A DNA stretch of 64,000 nt from Allocoprobacillus halotolerans (GTDB lineage Bacteria; Bacillota_I; Bacilli_A; Erysipelotrichales; Coprobacillaceae): contig NZ_CP101620.1 of NCBI RefSeq assembly GCF_024399475.1, forward strand, positions 1,717,608 through 1,781,607. Reading direction: 5' to 3'. Positions within the stretch are counted from its first letter, which is position 1, and the number at the start of each line of letters is the position of its first letter. Made by a program: the position numbers and the translations under genes. The notes under the pieces were generated by a model, which saw only the letters and a program-made list of their open reading frames with translations, was not told the DNA's origin and ran no database searches. This document shows positions 48,702 through 59,936 of the stretch, piece after piece.

Positions 48702-49643
48702 TATTATAATTCCAGTATATAATATGGAAGATTATTTAGAGCAATGTTTATCTTCTATTATTTGTCAAAAAAAGAATAATATTCAAGTAATTATCGTTGA
48801 CGATGGTAGTACTGATGATTCTCAAATAATTATAAAGAAGTTTTGTGATAAATTTCCTAATATTTTTGAATATCATTATAAAGATAACGGGGGATTAAGT
48901 GATGCAAGAAACTTTGGAGTTCAATTTGTTAAAGGAGAATATATTTGGTTTGTTGATAGTGATGATTATATAGATTCCCAAGCTTTATTTCATATTAGTT
49001 CATGTATTGAAGAATATAAACCTGATCTTATTATTATGGACTATTTTGATTTATGTAAAGATGTAATATCGTCTAAAACAATCTTATCTGAAGATGCTGG
49101 TTTTTTATCTAAACAGCAATACTTGTTGTCTGTACCTTGTGCATGGAATAAAGTAATAAATGCAAAAAAATATATTGAATCCAGAGTATCTTTTCCATTA
49201 AATATTTGGTACGAAGACAGAGCTACTACTGGTCAGTATTTGAATTTTTGTAATTCCATTTTTTATTTAAAAAAAAGTTTATATTTTTATAGACAACGCT
49301 CAAATTCAATTATGAATCAAATAAAATATAATCCTAAGATGATGGATATTATAAAATCAGTAAATTTAATGCATCAAACAATTTCATCCGATAAATATTA
49401 TGATGAATTAGAATATATTTCTATTACTAACCTCATTTATCAATCCGGAATAAGATTATTAAATTTTAAAAAATATAAAGAAATTGGTGAATGTATTTCA
49501 TATTGTAATCAACTATATCCTAATTGGAAAAGAAATAAATTTTTTTAAAAAGAAGTTTAATATATAAATTGTTTTGTTATAGTATTTCAAAAAAATTATA
49601 TATGATTGCAAGATTAATTATGTTTATTTATTCAAGACTATAA
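48694..49643 (+). CDS. Glycosyltransferase family 2, one indel
   Basis: About 316 residues. ISIIIPVYNMEDYLEQCLSS, VIIVDDGSTDDSQ and WFVDSDDYID form the GT2 core, and WYEDRATTGQYL is the acceptor-side motif. One T missing in the run near 49540-49546 truncates it at NKFF. Restoring it gives KRSLIYKLFCYSISKKLYMI to the stop at 49641-49643, a usual C-terminal membrane-associated helix. It overlaps the polymerase gene by 8 bases. Confidence 0.87.
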
Positions 49644-49664
49644 TAAAAGAAAAGAGTTGAAAAC

Positions 49665-50674
49665 GTGAAAAAAAATTATGTAATTGATGATGTTTATAGA
49701 AACTCAAAACAAAATAATGCAGGATATAAAGCTAGAGATGATATTAATGATATTCTAAAAGAAGAGTTTGAAATAACTTATTTTTTGAAAGGAAACAATA
49801 AAATTTCTAGATTAATAAATTATTTAAAAATTATATGGAATATTAAATTACATTCAAATATAGTTTTAGTTCAATATCCTTTTTACATAAAAAAATATAT
49901 GTTCAATTGCTAAAACATTGGTTACCTCGAGGCAGTATTTTATTGATACATGATATAGATTCATTAAGAAATCAATGGTCTATGAAAGATATAGATAGAG
50001 AAATTGAAATTTTTAATTTGTTTGATTATGTTATTTCTCATAACACTAAAATGACATCTTGGTTAGAAAAAAATGGATGTAAATCGAAAATTGTTAATTT
50101 GGAAATATTTGATTATCTTTCATTAAATAAAATAGATATTACGAAAAAAAGAGAAAATGCGATTGCCTTTGCTGGGAATCTTTCCCAAGATAAGAGTGGT
50201 TTTCTATATCAAAGCACTTTAAATCATATAAACTTAAATGTCTATGGATCAAATTTTAAAGATTTATCTTTACAACATATAAATTATAAAGGTTCATTCC
50301 CAGCGGAACTACTTCCAGAAATTCTTAATGAAAAATATGGACTGATATGGGATGGAAAATCTATTGAAAATTGTGATGGATTATTTGGAGAATATTTAAA
50401 ATATAATAATCCCCATAAAACATCATTATATTTAGCATCAGGATTACCTGTAATTGTATGGAATAAAGCTGCAATAGCCTCATTTATTGAAAAAAACGGT
50501 TTAGGTTTCTCAATTCAATCAATAAATGAAATTGAAGAAAAACTAAAAAACATTTCAAAAGAAGATTATCTAATTATGTTAAACAATGTTTATAAAATAT
50601 CCGAAAAGTTGCAGCAAGGATATTTTTTGAAAAAGGCACTGAATAAATGTAGGGAGGAAAAATATGAGGTATGA
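49665..50674 (+). CDS. Galactofuranosyltransferase-like protein, one indel
   Basis: About 336 residues starting at GTG 49665. One A is missing near 49897 (YPFYIKKIYVQLLKHWLPRG). Then HDIDSLR, the IAFAGNLSQDKSGFLY block and GLIWDGKSIENCDGLFGEYL and then KYNNPHKTSLYLASGLPVIV resemble WbbI-type beta-1,6-galactofuranosyltransferases with a GT-B fold. It overlaps glf by 11 bases, which makes UDP-Galf the natural donor. The donor is strongly suggested by context. The linkage is unknown. Confidence 0.82.
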
Positions 50675-51761
50675 TTATTTAATAGTAGGTAGTGGATTGT
50701 TTGGGAGTATCTTTGCTTATGAAGCAAACAAAAAAGGAAAGAAATGTTTAGTGATAGATAAAAGAAATCATATAGGTGGAAATATCTATACAGAAAAAGC
50801 AGAAGGAATAAATGTACATAAGTATGGTGCACATATTTTTCATACTTCCAACAAAAAAGTATGGGATTATATTCAACAATTTGCTCAGTTTAATAGATAT
50901 ACAAATTCACCTATTGCTAATTACAAAGGTGAAATCTACAACATGCCCTTTAATATGAATACTTTTAATAAATTATGGGGTGTTGTTACACCTGAAGAAG
51001 CCAAAGCAAAAATTAATGAACAGATTAAAGAATCAGGAATTACTGAACCTCATAATCTTGAAGAGCAAGCCATTTCTTTAGTTGGAAAAGACATCTATGA
51101 AAAACTTGTTAAAGGATATACGCAAAAACAATGGGGTCGACCATGTCATGAACTCCCAGCATTCATTATTAAACGATTGCCAGTAAGATTTACATATGAC
51201 AACAACTATTTTAATGATTTATATCAAGGAATACCAATAGGTGGATATACACAAATCATTGAAAAAATGCTTAGTGGTATTGAAGTGAGATTAAATTGTG
51301 ATTTCTTTGAACATCGAAAGGAATTGGAAAATATTGCAGATAAAATTATTTTTACAGGAATGATTGACCAGTATTATGATTACTGCTATGGAGAACTAGA
51401 ATACCGTAGTTTGAAATTCGAGGAAGAAATCTTAGATACAGAAAATTATCAGGGAAATGCTGTTGTTAATTACAATGAGTATGAAGTGCCATATACAAGA
51501 ATTATTGAACATAAGCATTTTGAATATGGACCACAGCCAAAGACAGTTATTACAAGAGAGTATCCAGCCACATGGCAAAAGGGAGACGAACCATACTATC
51601 CAATGAATGATGAAAAGAATAATGCATTATATAGCAAATATAAAGCATTAGCAGATAAAGAAGATAAAGTCATTTTTGGTGGAAGATTAGGTATGTATAA
51701 ATACTTTGACATGCATCATGTTATTGAAGAAGCATTGAAATGTGTAACTAAGGAATTATAA
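50664..51761 (+). CDS. glf: UDP-galactopyranose mutase
   Basis: A 365-residue flavoenzyme converting UDP-Galp to UDP-Galf. It has the FAD-binding YLIVGSGLFGSIFAYEA and KRNHIGGNIYTE, the family blocks HKYGAHIFHTSNKKVWDYI and GYTQKQWGRPCHELP, and the C-terminal FGGRLGMYKYFDMH. All key regions and the length match. AGGGAGGAAA lies before the ATG inside the preceding gene. The frame is intact. It shows the polysaccharide contains galactofuranose. Confidence 0.96.
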   Translation: MRYDYLIVGSGLFGSIFAYEANKKGKKCLVIDKRNHIGGNIYTEKAEGINVHKYGAHIFHTSNKKVWDYIQQFAQFNRYTNSPIANYKGEIYNMPFNMNTFNKLWGVVTPEEAKAKINEQIKESGITEPHNLEEQAISLVGKDIYEKLVKGYTQKQWGRPCHELPAFIIKRLPVRFTYDNNYFNDLYQGIPIGGYTQIIEKMLSGIEVRLNCDFFEHRKELENIADKIIFTGMIDQYYDYCYGELEYRSLKFEEEILDTENYQGNAVVNYNEYEVPYTRIIEHKHFEYGPQPKTVITREYPATWQKGDEPYYPMNDEKNNALYSKYKALADKEDKVIFGGRLGMYKYFDMHHVIEEALKCVTKEL

Positions 51762-51774
51762 TTTAGGAGGCTGT

Positions 51775-53220
51775 ATGGAAAAAATAAAATCAGTAAAATT
51801 TAATTTCATCATGAATTTTATTTTAACAGCTTCCAATTTTATTTTTCCATTAATTACTTTTCCATATGTTTCTAGAATCCTTTTAGCAAGTGGTAATGGA
51901 AAAATTGCATTTGTCACATCTGTTGCAAATTATTTTAGTATGGTAGCTTCTTTAGGAATACCTACCTATGGAATTCGAGCCTGTGCTTCAATTAGAGATG
52001 ACAAAAAAAGTTATCAAAAACTGTACATGAATTAATATTTATTCACTCTTTTATAACTATTATTTCATTATTTTTTTATTTTATATCTATTTGTTTTATA
52101 GATAAATTTTATGCTGAAAAAGAATTAATGTTCATTAATGGAATTGGGCTGTTTCTAAATGTTTTGGGTGTAAACTGGTTATATAATGCTTTAGAGCAAT
52201 ATAGTTATATTACTATTAGAACAATTGCTTTTAAAATCATTTCTGTTATTCTTATGTTTATACTCGTACATCAAAAACATGATTATATTATATATGGGGC
52301 TATTTCTGTTTTTGCAGCTGCAGGATCCAATATATTGAATTTTTTAATATGCGTAAATTTATTTGTTTAAAAAGATATGATAATTATGATTTAAAAAGGC
52401 ATATTAAACCAATACTTGTTTTTTTGCACAAACAGTAGCTATTACTGTTTATACAAATTTGGATAATGTTATGTTAGGATTTATGAAAAATGATACTCAA
52501 GTTGGTTTGTATTCAGCAGCTGTCAGAGTCAAAACCATGCTTGTATCTTTAGTAACATCGTTAGGCACTGTTTTAATGCCTAGGTTATCATATTATGTTC
52601 AACAAAACAAAAATAATGAATTCAATATCTTGATAAAAAAATCTGTTAACTTTGTTTTGGTTATCAGTACATCGTTAACTGCTTTTTTTGTTATTATGGC
52701 AAGGCCTAGTATCTTATTGTTATCAGGAAATAGCTATATTGAAGCTACTTTAGCTATGCAAATAATTATGCCTTCTATTATTTTTATTGGATTGTCGAAT
52801 ATAACAGGAATGCAAATATTAACACCCAAAGGCAAGGAAAATATAGTATTAATTTCTGTTATTGTTGGTGCATTAGTAGACTTAATTTTAAATTTAATGT
52901 TTATCCCTAATTTAGGATCAGCAGGAGCATCGTTAGGAACTTTAATAGCTGAACTTTCTGTATTAATAGTTCAAGTACTATATTTAAAATCTACTGAAAT
53001 TAGTATCTTTAATAAAAAGAATTTGATGAAAATAATATTTTCAACAGTGATTTCTAGCGGACTATTAATTATGATGATAGACCTAACTAATCTTTCAGTT
53101 TTTATGCAATTATTTTGTGGAGCTATTGTTTTTTTTGGAATCGAAATTATTCTTTTGATGTTTTTAAAAGAAGACTTTATTAGTTCCCAAATGAAAAGTA
53201 TTTTTAGTAAATATAAATAA
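51775..53220 (+). CDS. wzx: Polysaccharide flippase (Wzx, MATE/MVF-like), three indels
   Basis: About 482 residues of a 12-14 helix exporter. The N-terminus FIMNFILTASNFIFPLITFP and then YVSRILLASGNGKIAF is typical of Firmicute EPS flippases. Single bases are missing at the A run near 52016-52020 (YQKTVHELIFIHSF), the T run near 52340 (NFFNMRKFICLKRYDN) and the T run near 52420 (LVFFAQTVAITVYTNLDNVM). It would flip the lipid-linked repeat unit across the membrane before polymerisation. A GGAGG ribosome site precedes the ATG. Confidence 0.87.
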
Positions 53221-53256
53221 AATTATGTATTAAAAAGGGGGAGGCTTATAAATAAA

Positions 53257-54973
53257 ATGCTCATAAAGTACTTCCATCGTTTTATTAATTTTAGCCCATT
53301 TAAATTATCCTTAAGTATTAATTTGTTTTTCTTAATTACTTACCTATTATTTGGCCATATAAAATATGAGGTTTCTGATGATTTTATAATGCAACTTCTC
53401 GTTTCAGGTGGATATACAGGGACTCCATCTCCTGAAATTGTATTTATGAATATTTTAATTGGATATTTTTTATCTTTTCTTTATACATATCTACCTCATA
53501 TTAATTGGTTTTTTTGGATGCATATATTTGTTATCTTTATTTCGTGTTTTAGTATATGCTATATTATTTTAAAAATAAAAAACACAGCAATTATAAAATT
53601 TTTAATCGTTGTTTTTTTATGCTTTTTTAGTCCGGATTTATATCTGCTAATACAGTTCACAAAGACTTCAACCGTAGCTTTGTTAGCCTCAGCTATGTTT
53701 TTTTTGTATTGGCTAATTTATAGTACACAATTACATTATTTGATTTTTGCTTCAATGATGTCTTTTATAGGTTTAGCAATTAGGGATAAATGTATTAATA
53801 TTATACTACCATATTTTATATTAATTGTTTTTTTCTATTTAATTATTAATAGAAATATTATAACTAAAAAAAGATTCTTAATATATTAATTATCTTTTCT
53901 ATTAGTTTTGGTAATTTGACACTTCTAAATATTATAAATAGATATTATGAAGATAATCATGCAAATTATAAATCGTATATTCAATATAACTCCATTAGAG
54001 CTTCAGTTTTGGATTATCCATATTATGATTATTCAAAATTGCAAGAGCCACTTCAAGAGATTGGAATAAATGAAAATGATTATTTGAATCTTACCCATTG
54101 GAATTTTATTGATACGGATTTTTTTGATTATGAGAAATTGAATAACATATATGATGTTTTAAATGATTATCGTGATGAGCATCCTTTAGGAATAAAAGCA
54201 AGTATATTACAATTGATGAATCAAAATTATTATAAATATGTAAGTGTTATGGGATGTTTAAGTATTTTTTTTATTGGAATTCTTATTTGTAAAAAATATT
54301 TTGTTTATTCTTCAATAGCAATTTTAGGAACTGGTATAGTTCTTTTTTTATACGCTTATATTGGAAGGTTGATGTACAGGGTCGAATACTCGACGTTTTT
54401 AGCACTGTCTATTTATTTGATAGTTTTACAATTGTTTTTAAATCAAAGAAAATTTAAATATAAAAAAACTTTAATTATTGCTTGTTGTTTTCTTATTTTA
54501 GGAAGAACTCCTTTATATATTGGCGAAACATCTTATGCTTATCATAATTTGTTTTTTTCTATGATTAATGTTGTTGGTAAATATAGAAGTCAATTTAATC
54601 AAGAAAATCGTCATAATAATTTAATAAAGGAGTTTAAAAATAATCCTAATAATTTATATTTATTGGGCTTTCAAACGATGACACAAACTTATTATTTAAA
54701 TTATAGTCCTTTTACTTCAGGGTGCTTTTTAGATTTTCAAAATACTATATATATAAGTGGAGTGGAAACTAATCATCCCGAATGGAAAGAAGCATTGATG
54801 AAATGGAAAATTAATAATCCTGCATTAGGATTATTAGAAAAAATGTATATTTGGTTGAGAATGTTGATCAAGAGAATATATTTCAATATTTAAAGATACA
54901 TTTTACTGATGAAGTGAAGATAGTACTTTATAAAGAATTAGATGGTTTTAAGATTTGGAAATTTTATATATAA
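53257..54973 (+). CDS. Large polytopic membrane protein of the polysaccharide locus, two indels
   Basis: About 572 residues with roughly ten membrane helices in two groups, around residues 15-210 and 330-430. The soluble region between and the tail are hydrophilic. One A missing near 53881 (RFLNILIIFSISFGNLTLLN) and another near 54860 (WLRNVDQENIFQYLKIHFT) are needed, then the frame ends at 54971-54973. A conserved-looking SDDFIMQLLVSGGYTGTPSP lies in the first outer loop, where GT-C glycosyltransferases carry acidic catalytic residues. I do not recognise a named family. A GT-C-like sugar or modification transferase is possible. Confidence 0.62.
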
Positions 54974-54984
54974 GGAGAAAAATA

Positions 54985-56106
54985 ATGAAAATATTAGTAA
55001 CAGGTGGAGCAGGATTTATTGGTGGAAATTTTGTTCATTATATGGTGAACAAATATCCTGAAGATATGATTGTGAATTTAGATTTATTAACTTATGCAGG
55101 GAACTTAGAAACTTGTAAACTCGTAGAAGGAAAACCTAACTACAAATTCGTTAAAGGTGATATTGCAGACAGAAAGTTTATCTTTAATTTATTTGAAAAA
55201 GAAAAATTTGATGTTGTGGTTAACTTTGCAGCCGAATCACATGTTGATAGAAGTATTGAAGATCCTGAAAGTTTTGTCAGAACAAATGTCATGGGAACAA
55301 CAACATTACTAGATGCATGTAATCAGTTTGGAATCAAAAGATACCATCAGGTATCTACTGATGAAGTCTATGGCGATTTACCATTAGATCGACCAGATTT
55401 ATTCTTTACAGAAGAAACACCATTACATACATCAAGTCCATATAGTTCATCTAAGGCAGCAGCTGATTTGTTTGTATTAGCATATCATAGAACATATGGT
55501 TTACCAGTAACAATTAGTCGATGTTCAAATAACTATGGGCCATATCATTTTCCTGAAAAACTTATTCCATTAATGATTTCAAGAGCATTAGCAGATGAAT
55601 CATTACCTGTTTATGGTACAGGAGAAAATGTCAGAGATTGGTTACATGTTTATGATCATTGTGTTGCCATTGACTTGATTATCAGAAATGGAAAAGTTGG
55701 AGAAGTCTATAATGTTGGTGGACATAATGAAAGAACAAATCTTCAGGTTGTACAGACAATCTTAAAGGCACTAGATAAACCTGAATCATTGATTAAATAT
55801 GTGGAAGACAGAAAAGGACATGATTTAAGATACGCTATTGATCCAACAAAATTAGAAACAGAACTAGGATGGAAACCAAAATATAACTTTGATACAGGAA
55901 TCCAACAAACAATTCAATGGTATCTTGATAACAAAGAATGGTGGCAAAATATTCTTTCAGGAGAATATCAAAACTATTTTGAAAAAATGTATAGTAATAG
56001 ATTAAAGGGAGAAAAAAATGAAGGGAATTATTTTAGCTGGAGGATCAGGAACAAGATTATATCCTCTTACAAAATCAGTTTCAAAACAAATTTTACCTGT
56101 ATATGA
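54985..56106 (+). CDS. rfbB: dTDP-glucose 4,6-dehydratase
   Basis: Converts dTDP-glucose to dTDP-4-keto-6-deoxyglucose. The N-terminal [20 protein letters not shown] binds [32 protein letters not shown] and [20 protein letters not shown] (catalytic Tyr/Lys context) are intact. TAAGGAGAAAAATA precedes ATG 54985. As written it runs 88 bases into rfbA with an unrelated tail after SNRLKGEK. One more A in the run near 56013 would create a TGA at the rfbA ATG, giving about 345 residues and the usual ATGA overlap, so the long tail is probably artefactual. No rfbC or rfbD is present, so the product is not rhamnose. Confidence 0.95.
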   Translation: MKILVTGGAGFIGGNFVHYMVNKYPEDMIVNLDLLTYAGNLETCKLVEGKPNYKFVKGDIADRKFIFNLFEKEKFDVVVNFAAESHVDRSIEDPESFVRTNVMGTTTLLDACNQFGIKRYHQVSTDEVYGDLPLDRPDLFFTEETPLHTSSPYSSSKAAADLFVLAYHRTYGLPVTISRCSNNYGPYHFPEKLIPLMISRALADESLPVYGTGENVRDWLHVYDHCVAIDLIIRNGKVGEVYNVGGHNERTNLQVVQTILKALDKPESLIKYVEDRKGHDLRYAIDPTKLETELGWKPKYNFDTGIQQTIQWYLDNKEWWQNILSGEYQNYFEKMYSNRLKGEKNEGNYFSWRIRNKIISSYKISFKTNFTCI

Positions 56107-56920
56107 TAAACCGATGATATATTATCCATTATCAACCTTAATGTTAGCAGGTATTAAAGAAATTTTAATTATCTCTACTCCAAGAGATGTTGTAGTATTT
56201 GAAGAATTATTAGGTGATGGGAGTCAATTAGGAATATATATAGAATATGCAATTCAAGAACATCCCCGAGGACTAGCAGAAGCTTTTATTATTGGAGAAG
56301 AATTTATAGAAGATGATAGTGTGTGTTTAATATTGGGAGATAACATCTTTTATGGGGCAAACTTTACTGAAACATTACAAAGAGCAAGTCAACTAACAGA
56401 TGGTGCTTTAATCTTTGGTTATTATGTAAATGATCCAAGAGAATATGGAGTTGTATCATTTGATACACATAATAATGTTATATCAATAGAAGAAAAACCA
56501 CAACATCCTAAATCGAATTATGCTGTGCCAGGACTATATTTTTATGATAACGATGTTGTTGAGATTGCTAAGACGATTAAACCTTCAGATAGAGGTGAAC
56601 TAGAAATTACTTCTGTTAATAATGAATATCTTAAAAGAAAACAATTAAAAGTTGAGCTTTTAAGTAGAGGCACAGCATGGTTAGATACAGGAAATCATGA
56701 CAATTTGCTTGAGGCTTCACAGTATGTAGCTAGCATTCAAAAAAGACAAGGTTTATATATTTCATGTATTGAAGAAATTGCATTTGCAAAAAAATATATC
56801 AATAAAGAACAACTTTTAAAATTAGCTGAAAAACAATCAAAAACTGAATATGGAAAATATTTAAAAAGAATTTCTATTGAAAATACAATTAATGAAGACA
56901 AAGTTAAAGCAAAACAATAA
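56018..56920 (+). CDS. rfbA: Glucose-1-phosphate thymidylyltransferase
   Basis: Makes dTDP-glucose from glucose-1-phosphate and dTTP. The 300 residues include [52 protein letters not shown] and [20 protein letters not shown]. The gene order rfbB-rfbA, overlapping, with a GGGAGAAAA ribosome site, indicates coupled expression. With rfbB it feeds the 2,6-dideoxysugar branch encoded by the 2,3-dehydratase and later genes. The frame is intact. Confidence 0.96.
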   Translation: MKGIILAGGSGTRLYPLTKSVSKQILPVYDKPMIYYPLSTLMLAGIKEILIISTPRDVVVFEELLGDGSQLGIYIEYAIQEHPRGLAEAFIIGEEFIEDDSVCLILGDNIFYGANFTETLQRASQLTDGALIFGYYVNDPREYGVVSFDTHNNVISIEEKPQHPKSNYAVPGLYFYDNDVVEIAKTIKPSDRGELEITSVNNEYLKRKQLKVELLSRGTAWLDTGNHDNLLEASQYVASIQKRQGLYISCIEEIAFAKKYINKEQLLKLAEKQSKTEYGKYLKRISIENTINEDKVKAKQ

Positions 56921-56935
56921 GGAGATATTTTTAAA

Positions 56936-58072
56936 ATGGAAGAAGTATATGAAAAAGCTTTAAAATTACATAAAGAATATAATGGGAAAATCGAAATCGG
57001 ATTGAAAAAGGATTTTAATGAAGATGAATTAAAACTTGTTTATACTCCTGGAGTTGCGCAACCTTGTAAAGAAATTGTAAATGACAAAAAAAATATATAT
57101 AAATATACTATGAAATCAAATACAATTGCAGTAATAACTGATGGAAGTGCTGTTCTTGGGTTAGGTGATATTGGTCCAGAAGCAGCTTTACCAGTAATGG
57201 AAGGTAAATGTGCTTTATTTAAAAAATTTGGAGATGTTAATGCATTTCCTATATGTTTAAATGCACATGAAGTTGATGAAATAGTAAATATTATTAAAAA
57301 AATATCAGTTGGTTTGGGAGGAATTAATCTTGAAGATATATCAGCTCCTAGATGTTTTGAAATTGAAGAAAAATTAAAAAGAGAATTAAATATACCAATT
57401 TTTCATGATGATCAACATGGTACAGCAATTGTTGTTTTAGCTTTCCTTATCAATGCTTTAAGATTAACAAAACAAGAAAAAAGTAATTTAAAAATAGTTG
57501 TAAATGGTGCTGGAGCTGCAGGCATAGCAATTGTGCAACTATTATTTGAATATGGTTTTAAGAATATAGTTGTATGTGATTCAAAAGGAACAATTAATTC
57601 AAAAAGAAACGATTTAAATAAATATAAACAAAAATTATTAAGTTATACAAATAAAGAAGATATTCATGGTAATTTAAAAGATGCTATAAAAAAAGCAGAT
57701 ATTTTTATAGGTGTTTCTAAAGGCAATATTGTTACAAAAGAGATGGTTGAATCAATGAATGCAAACCCAATTATTTTAGCTATGGCCAACCCTATTCCGG
57801 AAATTTTCCCAGAAGAAGCTAAAAAAGCTGGGGCATACATAGTAGGAACCGGACGTTCTGATTTTGATAACCAGATAAATAATGTTCTTGTTTTCCCTGC
57901 TTTATTTAGTGCTATATTAGAATTAGGCATTACTAATATAGATGACAGTATTAAAATCAAAGCAGCAGAAGCTATTTCATCTATTATTAGTGATGAGGAA
58001 TTAAGTACAAAATATTTATTGCCTAATGCCTTTGATAAGCGTATAAGAGAAACTATATTAAAAAAATTATAA
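56936..58072 (+). CDS. NAD(P)-dependent malic enzyme
   Basis: A 378-residue short-type malic enzyme that oxidatively decarboxylates malate to pyruvate. LVYTPGVAQPCKEI, VITDGSAVLGLGDIGPEAAL, PIFHDDQHGTAIVVL (metal-binding Asp residues), VNGAGAAGIAIVQL and ALMANPIPEIFPEEA-type blocks are intact. It starts 16 bases after rfbA with AAGGAGAT, so it is transcribed with the sugar genes. A central-carbon enzyme in the middle of a polysaccharide locus is unexpected. It might supply pyruvate or balance malate for a decorating group, or simply be a passenger. The frame is intact. Confidence 0.94.
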   Translation: MEEVYEKALKLHKEYNGKIEIGLKKDFNEDELKLVYTPGVAQPCKEIVNDKKNIYKYTMKSNTIAVITDGSAVLGLGDIGPEAALPVMEGKCALFKKFGDVNAFPICLNAHEVDEIVNIIKKISVGLGGINLEDISAPRCFEIEEKLKRELNIPIFHDDQHGTAIVVLAFLINALRLTKQEKSNLKIVVNGAGAAGIAIVQLLFEYGFKNIVVCDSKGTINSKRNDLNKYKQKLLSYTNKEDIHGNLKDAIKKADIFIGVSKGNIVTKEMVESMNANPIILAMANPIPEIFPEEAKKAGAYIVGTGRSDFDNQINNVLVFPALFSAILELGITNIDDSIKIKAAEAISSIISDEELSTKYLLPNAFDKRIRETILKKL

Positions 58073-58109
58073 TAATTGAAAATCATTTAAATTAAAAAAG
58101 TTAAATTGT

Positions 58110-58377
58110 TTCGCTCTTTCTAATAAATTTATTGCTGAAAATATAACAAATTAATTTTAACGCCGTTTTTTTAATATTAAAACGTTGTTTCTCTAATCAT
58201 TATTATTAGTGAAAAAAGTTATTGATTTCTCATAAGTACAAAAGACATCAGCATTTAAGAATGAATTTGTATTGGCAATACTAATGCCCATATCTCTTAA
58301 AGAAGTATATTATGAATATCGTTATGATATCTTTGCAGAATAGTCACTTTAGCAACATTTTTCTTAAAAAGAGCGAA
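58110..58377. repeat. Inverted-repeat bounded spacer, possible MITE or IS remnant
   Basis: TTCGCTCTTTCTAA (58110-58123) and TTAAAAAGAGCGAA (58364-58377) are inverses with one mismatch and enclose 240 bases. Inside, a + frame without a start reads FKNEFVLAILMPISLKEVYY and then EYRYDIFAE before TAG, which looks like a transposase tail but is not assigned. It fills most of the 450-bp gap between the malic enzyme and the dehydratase gene. Confidence 0.45.
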
Positions 58378-58522
58378 TTGTTTTAATGATTTAAACAAAA
58401 ACGAATCAACAAATTGAAAGAATAACACAAAAATCATATAGAAATATGTTTCTATACAGTTGAAATATCAATTTAAAATGAAAGTGTTAAATCAAATCAG
58501 TCTAAGAAGAGGAGGATATATA

Positions 58523-59903
58523 ATGACTAATGATTGGATACGATTATTATTCGATTCTTGGAAAGATCAGGAAGGCATACTTCATACAAATGAAGAAATC
58601 GACAATTGGATAAAGGAATTAAATCAAACAATTAAAGTAAAGATAACACCCAATTGTTTATCAGAAAGTACATACTGGTATTATGATAAAGAATTAGGAA
58701 TTATTACGAATAAAAATAATAGTTTTTTTCAATAAAAGGAATTCAAAAAATAAAAAATGATAAAGTTATTTATGAACAACCAATAATTATACAAAATGAG
58801 ATTGGGTTTCTTGGAATTATATGTTCAATTATTCAAGGGAAATTGCATTTTTTAATGCAAGCAAAAATTGAACCTGGAAATATAAATAATATCCAAATTT
58901 CTCCAACAATTCAAGCAACAAAAAGCAATTTTACACAAAAACATGGTGGGAAAAAGCCAAAATATTTAGAATATTTTTTAAATGTAAAACCCGAAGATAT
59001 TATTGTTGATCAAATTCAATCTGAACAATCTTCGCGTTTTTTTCATAAAAGAAATAGAAATATTATCATTATGTCTAAATCTGATATACCTATTGAAAAT
59101 AATTTCAAATGGATGACATTGGGGCAAATTAAAAGATTAATGCATTTTGATAATATTGTTAATATGGATACGAGAACTGTTATTTCTTGTTTACCTACTT
59201 ATAATACAATGACTACAAAAGAAAAATTAGTCGAAATATCACGTATAAAAAATCAACCATTGGCTAAATCTATTTTAGATTTTAGTGAGTTAAAATTGAC
59301 AAATGTTTTTCATGAGATAAATAATGCAAAGATGTTTGAAGAAGCAACATTAAAATTTGTACCACTTGATAAATTAGAATCATGGAATATGTCGGATAAA
59401 GAAATTTCAAATCAAAAATCAAATTTTAAAGTTATATATTGTGATATTAGTATTGAAGGTAGAGAAGTAACACATTGGACCCAACCTTTATTTAAAGCAA
59501 CAGGAATAGCAATGTTTGGACTATTAACTAAAGTCATAAATGATAAAAGAATGTTTTTGATTCACATTCATCAAGAAATTGGATGTTTTGATACTGTTGA
59601 GTTAGGTCCATCTATCCAACTGGAAGCAAATGAACTGCATAAAGAATCACAAAATATAGTAGAAAAAATCTTCTTTTCATATCTAAAAAATAAAAAAATA
59701 TATTAATAGATGTACTATTATCCGAGGAAGGCGGTAGATTCTATCATGAACAAAATAGAAATATTATTATTGATATAGAAGAAGACTTCAAGATTCCTAA
59801 AAATTATTTTTGGGTAGATTATGCTACTTTAAATCAAATGATACAGTTTAATAACGTTTGTAATATACAGTTGAGAAATTTGATTTCCTTACTGGAAATT
59901 TAA
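58523..59903 (+). CDS. NDP-hexose 2,3-dehydratase (EvaA/TylX3-like), two indels
   Basis: About 460 residues with GAGGAGG before ATG 58523. This family removes the C2 hydroxyl of dTDP-4-keto-6-deoxyglucose, giving the 3,4-diketo-2,6-dideoxy intermediate. It is an internally duplicated protein. The first half has MQAKIEPGNINNIQISPTIQ and NFTQKHGGKKPKYLEYF. The second has SNFKVIYCDISIEGREVTHW and MFLIHIHQEIGCFDTVELGP. Each half carries a substrate-binding S/G-RFxHxxN block (SSRFFHKRNRNIII and GGRFYHEQNRNIII). One T is missing near 58730 (NSFFSIKGIQKIKND) and one A near 59697 (KKNILIDVLLSEEGGRFYHE). The family is best known from antibiotic deoxysugar clusters, so this setting is unusual. Confidence 0.9.
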
Positions 59904-59936
59904 ATGATTTATATAAAAAATGGAAAGGAAATAACT

